Shown in pieces: positions 23,791-28,485 of a stretch of 28,485 nt of DNA. Source of the DNA: CAYNLG01 sp964397995. Its GTDB lineage: Bacteria; Planctomycetota; Phycisphaerae; FEN-1346. The notes below the pieces were generated by a model, which searched no databases, had not been told where the DNA came from, and saw nothing but the letters and a program-made list of their open reading frames with translations. The position numbers and the translations under genes are program-made. Within the stretch, counting starts at the first letter, position 1. Every line of letters begins with the position of its first letter. Location of the stretch: positions 1-28,485 of the forward strand of contig CAYNLG010000050.1 of the NCBI GenBank assembly GCA_964397995.1, read 5' to 3'.

Positions 23791-25920
23791 CTATCTCCTG
23801 CGCCTGACGTAGACCACGATGCCCGCCACAGCCACCGCGAGCGGCAGCCCGACCACCACGAGCAGGCGGGCAGGCCATTCCCAGGCCCCCATCTCGCCCA
23901 CGCGCCGGGCCCGCAGAGCCTCCGGGCTGACGGTGATCAGATGTTCGGTCCCGGTGACCCAGAGGGCACTGTTGACGATCAATTCGATGTTGCCGGGGAA
24001 GGCCGTCTGGCCGAAGTAATCGCGGTAAAACGCGATATCGTCGCGGGCGAAGTCGGCGTCGCCGAAGCAGACGACCTTCTGAACGTGGGCCGGGGCCGCC
24101 TCCACCTCGGCTTCGCCGCTCCCTTCGGCCGGGAGCCGCCGCTCGATCGCCACCGCAAGCGGCAACGGCTTCTCGGCCGTCGAGACGAGGTCCGCTTCCG
24201 GGTCGAACGTCGCTTGGCCCTGCGTGGCCATCCAACCGGTGGTGTCCGCCCACCAGTCAGACCCCGTGGGGAGGGCAAGCAGGGGGTGCAGCGTCACGCC
24301 CGCGGGCACCACCTCCGCCGCCGGCAGCGGCGAGGCCGTCCACAGCATCGACGGCAGCGCCCCGATCGGGTCAGTGATCCGGTGGTCGGCGTAGTCCGTG
24401 ACGTCCACCCGCGTCACGGGCCGCGTGTTGCCCATGTCGTCGACGACGACCCGGTGCACGGCCACGGCCTCCAGCCGCGGGTTGAGCCCCAGCGTCTCCA
24501 GGAGCCCCGCGTAGGGGATCTGGGGCATCATCATGGAGCCCGGCTCGGCCAGGATGACGGCCCCCGCCAGACCCTCTTCCACGAGCCGCGTGGCCGCGTG
24601 GTAGGCCTCCGGGTTGGGCGGCGGCATGCGCCGCTGCGGGTCGGGCGGCGGGGGCGGCACCAGGAACAGGACGGCCTTGGTCATGCCCTCCGGCTCCGGC
24701 AGCTCCGTGCCGCGCATCAGGTCCCAGTCCTCGACGATCAGGTTGGCCTTGCGGAGCCGGTCGGCCACCTCGGCGTACGGGCCGCCCTGCTCGGCCATGG
24801 GGACGCCGTAGGTCACGAAGAAGACGGCCGGCTTCTCCTCCCTGACCATGCCGAGGACCGTGCTGGAGACGGCCTGTTCGCCCGCGAAAAGGGTCTGGGG
24901 GGCGTTCGGGTCGCGCCCGGCCTGGGGGTTCCAGGGCCAAATCTCGGCGTCGGGCACGACGCGGACGTCGTCCGGGGATTCGACGAGGACAACGTCGCCG
25001 GAGGCGATCTCGCGCCGGACGTCCTCGATCTGGAGTTCCTCGACGTCGGCCGCCTCCTTGAGGTACGCGTCGATCTTCTCGATCATCGGCTGGTAGGGCT
25101 CGGAACCGGCCTCCAGGACGGCTTTGACGGGCGGCGGGGGCGCGGCGTCGCCCATCCGCTCGCGGACCTGGTCGAAGAAGGCCGGGACCGACTCGAAGGC
25201 CTCCTTCATCTGCTTCAGGTACTCCCGGGCGGACTCGACCGCGACCGAGTAGACGGGCAGGGCCTGTTCGGTCTGGCTCTTGATGCCGGCGGCGGTCATC
25301 TCGCCGATGACGCGGCCCTGCTGCCACTGCTGGGCCACAGTCATCAGGGCCGTGGTCACGGCCTCGGGGCCGTCGGGCCAGGCGGCGGCCGCCTCGCGGA
25401 GGCGCTGGGCCTGGGCCTCGAGGAGGGTGTCGAGTTCGCTCTTCAGGCCGTCGAAACGGCCGATCAGGGCCTTGGGGCCCTCCAGTTCCGCCTCGTACCG
25501 CTCCCGGAGCCGCGCCACGAGGGCCTCCACCCCACCCACGTCCACGGCCGGGTTGACCGACTCGACCTCGACGTGGCCGGAGGCGGCGTCGTATTCGGCC
25601 AGCAGGTCCCGGACACGGCTCCAGCGTTCGGTGGAACCGGGCAGTTCGGGGGTCTCGGCGTAGAGGTTCGTGAGGCGAATGTCGTGGGGCAGGTCGGCCA
25701 GGAGGGCCTTGGTGCGGGGGCTGAGGCTGAACCGCCCGCCGGCGGTCCAGTCGCTCCGCGCTTTGCCGCGCAGCAGCCCTGAACTGATGCCGACCACGGC
25801 CACCGTGAGGAGGGTGGCCAGGAGGATCGAGAGGGCCACGTTGGAGCCGAACCGGACCCAGCGCTGGGACGCGGTCAGGGCCTCGGGCGTCTTGGGCTTT
25901 GAGGGGAGGTTTACCGCCAT
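23791..25920 (-). CDS. GldG-like ABC transporter auxiliary protein
   Basis: A 709-aa protein of the GldG/ABC-type auxiliary family (ABC_transp_aux, sometimes DUF4350-like). Residues about 30-55 form a membrane span. SGLLRGKARSDWTAGGRFSLSPRTKALLADL, the family hallmark, follows. The large extracytoplasmic domain contains a helical, Glu/Arg/Gln-rich insert (about 125-260) and a Rossmann-like core (PAVFFVTYGVP...GDVVLVESPDDVR). A second span near 675-700 ends in a basic tail VYVRRRR. The ATG at 25920 overlaps the permease gene by ten bases, with GGAGAG 6 bases upstream. In gliding bacteria GldG works with GldA and GldF; in other phyla the transporter's cargo is unknown. Confidence 0.88.
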   Translation of the reverse strand: MAVNLPSKPKTPEALTASQRWVRFGSNVALSILLATLLTVAVVGISSGLLRGKARSDWTAGGRFSLSPRTKALLADLPHDIRLTNLYAETPELPGSTERWSRVRDLLAEYDAASGHVEVESVNPAVDVGGVEALVARLRERYEAELEGPKALIGRFDGLKSELDTLLEAQAQRLREAAAAWPDGPEAVTTALMTVAQQWQQGRVIGEMTAAGIKSQTEQALPVYSVAVESAREYLKQMKEAFESVPAFFDQVRERMGDAAPPPPVKAVLEAGSEPYQPMIEKIDAYLKEAADVEELQIEDVRREIASGDVVLVESPDDVRVVPDAEIWPWNPQAGRDPNAPQTLFAGEQAVSSTVLGMVREEKPAVFFVTYGVPMAEQGGPYAEVADRLRKANLIVEDWDLMRGTELPEPEGMTKAVLFLVPPPPPDPQRRMPPPNPEAYHAATRLVEEGLAGAVILAEPGSMMMPQIPYAGLLETLGLNPRLEAVAVHRVVVDDMGNTRPVTRVDVTDYADHRITDPIGALPSMLWTASPLPAAEVVPAGVTLHPLLALPTGSDWWADTTGWMATQGQATFDPEADLVSTAEKPLPLAVAIERRLPAEGSGEAEVEAAPAHVQKVVCFGDADFARDDIAFYRDYFGQTAFPGNIELIVNSALWVTGTEHLITVSPEALRARRVGEMGAWEWPARLLVVVGLPLAVAVAGIVVYVRRRR

Positions 25921-26636
25921 CGCCGACTCTCCATGATCTTGACGGTCACGAACAGGACGAGCGCTGTTGCCGCCAGGAAGTAGATGACGTGCACGAGGTC
26001 CACGACGCCCTGGCCGAAGTCCTGGAAATGGCTGCGGATGGCCACCTGCTGCAGAATATCTCGCCACGGGGCGGGCAGCGAGGTCGACAGCCAGGGGGCG
26101 AAGATGGTCGTCAGGATGAGGACGACGAACGCCAGGACGGCCGCCACCACCTGGTTCTGCGTCAGCGACGAGGCCATCAGCCCCAGGGCCACGCCCAGCA
26201 TGCCCAGCAGCGCCAGGCCCAGGTACCCGCTCGCGATGGGCCCGAGGTCGGGGTTTCCGAAGGCCACCAGCAGGACCACGTACAGGAGCGTCGGCGCCAG
26301 CATGACCAGGTACACGAGCCAACAGCCGAGGAACTTGCCCAGAACGACCTGGGTATCGGTCACCGGGACCGTCATGAGGGTCTCGATGGTGCCGCTCTTC
26401 AGTTCCTCGGCCAGTGACCGCATGGTCAGGATGGGCAGTACGAAGACGAGGATGACGGCCATGACGTCGAAGACGGTCCGCATGGTGGCGGGCTGGCCGG
26501 GGCCGAGGGCCCCGACCTGGGGCCAGGCGAACAGGAACCCGGCCACCATGAGAAACAGCACCATGGGGACGTAGGCGACGGGCGAGACGAAGTAGCCCCC
26601 CACCTCGCGCCGCGTCAGGGTCCAAACGCTTCGCAT
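25911..26636 (-). CDS. ABC transporter permease (GldF/ABC-2 type)
   Basis: A 241-aa ABC-2 type permease with six predicted membrane helices, at about 18-38, 55-78, 102-128, 138-160, 165-185 and 215-235. SLAEELKSGTIETLMTVPVT followed by VVLGKFLG is the conserved cytoplasmic coupling segment of the GldF/NosY-like group. GGAGG lies 9 bases before the ATG at 26636. It follows the ATPase gene by 34 bases and overlaps the GldG-like gene, so all four genes form one operon. It should form the channel of an exporter or a mechanochemical ABC system. Confidence 0.93.
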   Translation of the reverse strand: MRSVWTLTRREVGGYFVSPVAYVPMVLFLMVAGFLFAWPQVGALGPGQPATMRTVFDVMAVILVFVLPILTMRSLAEELKSGTIETLMTVPVTDTQVVLGKFLGCWLVYLVMLAPTLLYVVLLVAFGNPDLGPIASGYLGLALLGMLGVALGLMASSLTQNQVVAAVLAFVVLILTTIFAPWLSTSLPAPWRDILQQVAIRSHFQDFGQGVVDLVHVIYFLAATALVLFVTVKIMESRRWR

Positions 26637-26670
26637 GGGTCGAATCCTCCGCGTAGGTCGGGCAGGCGGC

Positions 26671-27648
26671 TCAGGCCGCCGCCTCCTCGGTGCGAGCGGT
26701 ATCGCCCGCGACGACCTCCAGGTACAACTCCTCCAGGCTCGGGGCCTGGCTGTGCAGTTCGCGAAGCCGCCAGCCCCGCTGCTTGACCAAAGCCGCGAGC
26801 GGCTCGCGGACGTCGGCATCGGCCTTGGGCGTGAGGACGAGCCGGGTCCAGCCGCCCCCGGCGTCTTCGCGGCGGACGGACTCCACGCCGGCAATGCCTT
26901 CGGCAAGGCGGCCGATCTCGGCAGGGCCGGTCTCCCCGCCGGCGACTTCGGCCGTGACGCGGCCACCGGCCTGGGACCGCAGGTCTTCCACACTGCCGGC
27001 GGCCACGATGCGGCCCTGGGCGATGATGACAAGGTGCGAGCAGGTCCGCTCGACCTCCGGCAGGATGTGGCTGGACAGGATCACCGTGTGCCGCTCGCCC
27101 AGCCGCTGGATCAGCCGCCGCACCTCCTGGATCTGCGACGGGTCCAGGCCGATGGTCGGCTCGTCGAGGACCAAAACGGGGGGGTCGGCCACCAAGGCAT
27201 CAGCCAGACCCACGCGCTGGCGGTACCCCTTGGAGAGCTGGTTGACAAGGCGGCGGCGGACGTCGCCGAGGCGGCACCGGTCGATGACGCCGTCGACCGC
27301 CCCGCGGACCTCGCCCCCCGCCACGCCCTTCAGACGGGCTCGGAACGCCAGGTACTCCTCCACCCGCATTTCCGTGTAAAGGGGGACGTTCTCGGGCATG
27401 TAGCCGATGGCGCGCCGGACCTCGAGGCTCTCATGGAAAACGTCGTGGCCGGCAACGACCGCCCGGCCGCTGGTGGCGGGCATAAAGGCCGTCAGGATGC
27501 GGAGCGTGGTGGACTTGCCCGCGCCATTCGGACCGAGGAAGCCCACAATCTGGCCCTCTTCGACCGTGAAGGACGCGGCATCGAGGGCCAGCGTCGGCCC
27601 GTACCACTTGGTCAAGTCATCGACTTCGATCATGGCAGCCACGGTCAT
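26671..27648 (-). CDS. ABC transporter ATP-binding protein (GldA-like)
   Basis: A 325-aa ATPase of the ABC-2 exporter class. Walker A is GPNGAGKST, the signature is LSKGYRQR, Walker B is VLVLDEPTIGLDP and the H-loop is ILSSHIL. The order and the C-terminal extension after about residue 220 fit GldA/CcmA-like ATPases. The start is uncertain: AAGGAG directly abuts the ATG at 27648 (no spacer) and is 15 bases from the in-frame ATG at 27633 (MIEVDDLTKWYG), where homology begins. A longer frame further upstream would be Ser/Gly/Arg-rich and is not supported. It is the first gene of the operon and powers the permease. Confidence 0.93.
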   Translation of the reverse strand: MTVAAMIEVDDLTKWYGPTLALDAASFTVEEGQIVGFLGPNGAGKSTTLRILTAFMPATSGRAVVAGHDVFHESLEVRRAIGYMPENVPLYTEMRVEEYLAFRARLKGVAGGEVRGAVDGVIDRCRLGDVRRRLVNQLSKGYRQRVGLADALVADPPVLVLDEPTIGLDPSQIQEVRRLIQRLGERHTVILSSHILPEVERTCSHLVIIAQGRIVAAGSVEDLRSQAGGRVTAEVAGGETGPAEIGRLAEGIAGVESVRREDAGGGWTRLVLTPKADADVREPLAALVKQRGWRLRELHSQAPSLEELYLEVVAGDTARTEEAAA

Positions 27649-27687
27649 CTCCTTACCGCGCGCGAAATCCCTCGCTCGAAAGCCATT

Positions 27688-27716
27688 AGTTAAACGCCCG
27701 ATGGGGTCCACGTCAA
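27688..27716 (-). promoter_or_regulatory. Possible promoter of the ABC operon
   Basis: TTGACG (27716-27711), a 17-base spacer and TTAACT (27693-27688) on the minus strand. The -35 box is good; the -10 box matches at only three of six positions. It lies about 40 bases before the ATPase start. Confidence 0.4.
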
Positions 27717-27718
27717 GA

Positions 27719-27742
27719 GAACCTGCAGACGAACCTGCAGAC
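27719..27742. repeat. Two tandem copies of a 12-bp unit
   Basis: GAACCTGCAGAC occurs twice head to tail, perfectly, and a third copy begins GA. Each contains the palindrome CTGCAG. It lies directly upstream of the ABC operon's -35 box, so it may be a binding site, or a slipped-strand duplication. Confidence 0.7.
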
Positions 27743-27785
27743 GAGACATCGCGTCCCCGGCGGAAGAACTCCGTCGCCTGTTGAG

Positions 27786-27827
27786 CGGCCCCACGGCGGG
27801 GCCGTAGCATGAACGGTGCTGCACCGT
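27786..27827. repeat. Two adjacent inverted repeats upstream of the cytochrome remnant
   Basis: CGGCCCC/GGGGCCG (27786-27792/27798-27804) and ACGGTG/CACCGT (27813-27818/27822-27827), both perfect with loops of 5 and 3 bases. They lie between the divergent ABC operon and the cytochrome remnant. No T-run follows either. The role is unknown. Confidence 0.5.
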
Positions 27828-27886
27828 GCCGTTCCGTGACCAGCAATCCGTTCGCGACTGCCGCATCCGCTCTGAAGGAGACCCCG

Positions 27887-28432
27887 ATGCATACGCGTAC
27901 ACCCCACGCCCGCACCTTGCTGGCCGCCGGCCTTGTGGCCGTGCCGGCCCTGCTGGGTGGCCTGCGGGCCGCTTCGCCTGTGAAGAACGACCAGACCTAA
28001 CATGCCTGTCAAGGGCATGGACTTCCAGAAGATGATGGCGCACGACGTCGAGATGCGGCCGAAGCTGGTGCTCCGCCAGAAAGAGCTGCTCGAGACCTCT
28101 CGGACCGGCCCTCGCCGGTGATAATGTCCGGCGGACGGAAAGCCGTCCAGGAAGGCGTGCGCGTAAAGCTCCACGGCGACGTGACGTGGGAGAAGCTCGC
28201 CGAGATGACGCCCGCCCAGATCAAGAAGAAGGGCCTTTTTCCGAAGGGCTTCCGGCCCTTGCCGCACGCCCATCACGCGACGGGCGGCCAAGGCTTTCCG
28301 GAGAACCAGATTGACGCGATGATGCGGCTGGAGCAGCGGAACCTGGAGCGATTCGACACCGAGTTCGACCTGCCGGATCATCTGACGCCGGCGGAGAAGG
28401 CGGCTCTGGTGGCCTACATGCGGTGCCTGTAG
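27887..28432 (+). pseudogene. Decayed planctomycete-type cytochrome gene, frameshifted and internally deleted
   Basis: Three fragments read as one protein. Part 1 (27887-28000, GAAGGAG upstream) is a signal peptide, TLLAAGLVAVPALLGGLRAA, and stops at TAA after 37 codons. Part 2 (28002-28121, another frame) gives VKGMDFQKMMAHDVEMRPKL and ends LLET before two stops. Part 3 returns to the first frame near 28093, with DLSDRPSPVIMSGG. It continues KLHGDVTWEKLAEMTPAQIKKKGLFPKGFRPLPHA, the family hallmark, to FDLPDH. It then jumps straight to LTPAEKAALVAYMRCL and stop. In relatives as I know them, DLPDH lies in the N-terminal third, and EKAALVAxxRxL is the last helix of the cytochrome domain. Several hundred residues with all CxxCH haem sites are missing, so this is a remnant. 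Confidence 0.75.
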
Positions 28433-28485
28433 GGGCCGCGGGGCCGCAACGTCATGATAGAAGAGCTCTACACGACGCCGAAAGT

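Noticed and set aside
1..28485. CRISPR arrays, tRNA or rRNA genes, prophage or insertion-sequence transposases
   Set aside because: No regular repeat-spacer pattern, no tRNA T-loop with matching stems, no rRNA segment and no transposase or integrase domain was seen.

Overview
The window is about 70% G+C. Its gene content suggests an uncultured Planctomycetota bacterium: membrane proteins with pilin-like ends closing on an H-X9-DG-type motif, PBS-lyase-type HEAT repeats, a Gld-type ABC operon with DUF4340, lipid A and outer-membrane genes, and a cytochrome of a type I associate with planctomycetes. This placement is inferred from gene families, not from a marker tree.

Layout. (1) 1-873 (-): 5' part of RNase Y (rny), preceded by a roughly 590-base non-coding leader with a good promoter and three back-to-back hairpins. 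(2) 1467-2684 (-): exported HEAT-repeat protein. (3) 2924-6388 (+): complete dnaE with a clear promoter, followed by a 28-bp REP-like inverted repeat. (4) 6587-9569 (+): AIM24/TIGR00266 protein, a 68-aa membrane protein, an SDR oxidoreductase and an RspA/mannonate-dehydratase-type enolase-superfamily enzyme. (5) 9570-9996: no gene, but a strong sigma70-like promoter and four consecutive hairpins, a candidate orphan structured RNA. (6) 9997-14060 (-): envelope operon (DUF4190/pilin-like protein, type B carboxylesterase, zinc-ribbon membrane protein, a 45-aa protein, PLDc_N protein, membrane protein with a pseudopilin-like domain). (7) 14267-19960 (+): GT39-like glycosyltransferase, a 1193-aa AsmA/TamB-like protein with a regular repeat of about 118 residues, and LpxH, apparently transcribed together from a leaderless promoter. 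(8) 19961-20572: A/T-richer island with a minus-strand intrinsic terminator that has no visible gene, and about 130 bp of helically phased A-tracts. (9) 20573-21391 (+): amidohydrolase-2 family protein. (10) 21407-27648 (-): four-gene ABC operon (ATPase, permease, GldG-like, DUF4340). (11) 27887-28432 (+): decayed planctomycete-type cytochrome gene with two frame changes and an internal deletion.

How the genes fit together. Most of the window concerns the cell envelope. Block 7 combines lipid A synthesis (LpxH), a possible inter-membrane lipid bridge (AsmA/TamB-like) and a lipid-linked-sugar glycosyltransferase. Block 6 holds small inner-membrane proteins. Block 10 is a GldA/F/G-like exporter of unknown substrate. 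RNase Y and DnaE are housekeeping genes, and the SDR/RspA pair suggests sugar-acid catabolism. The least explained parts are the two candidate RNAs and the phased A-tract region.
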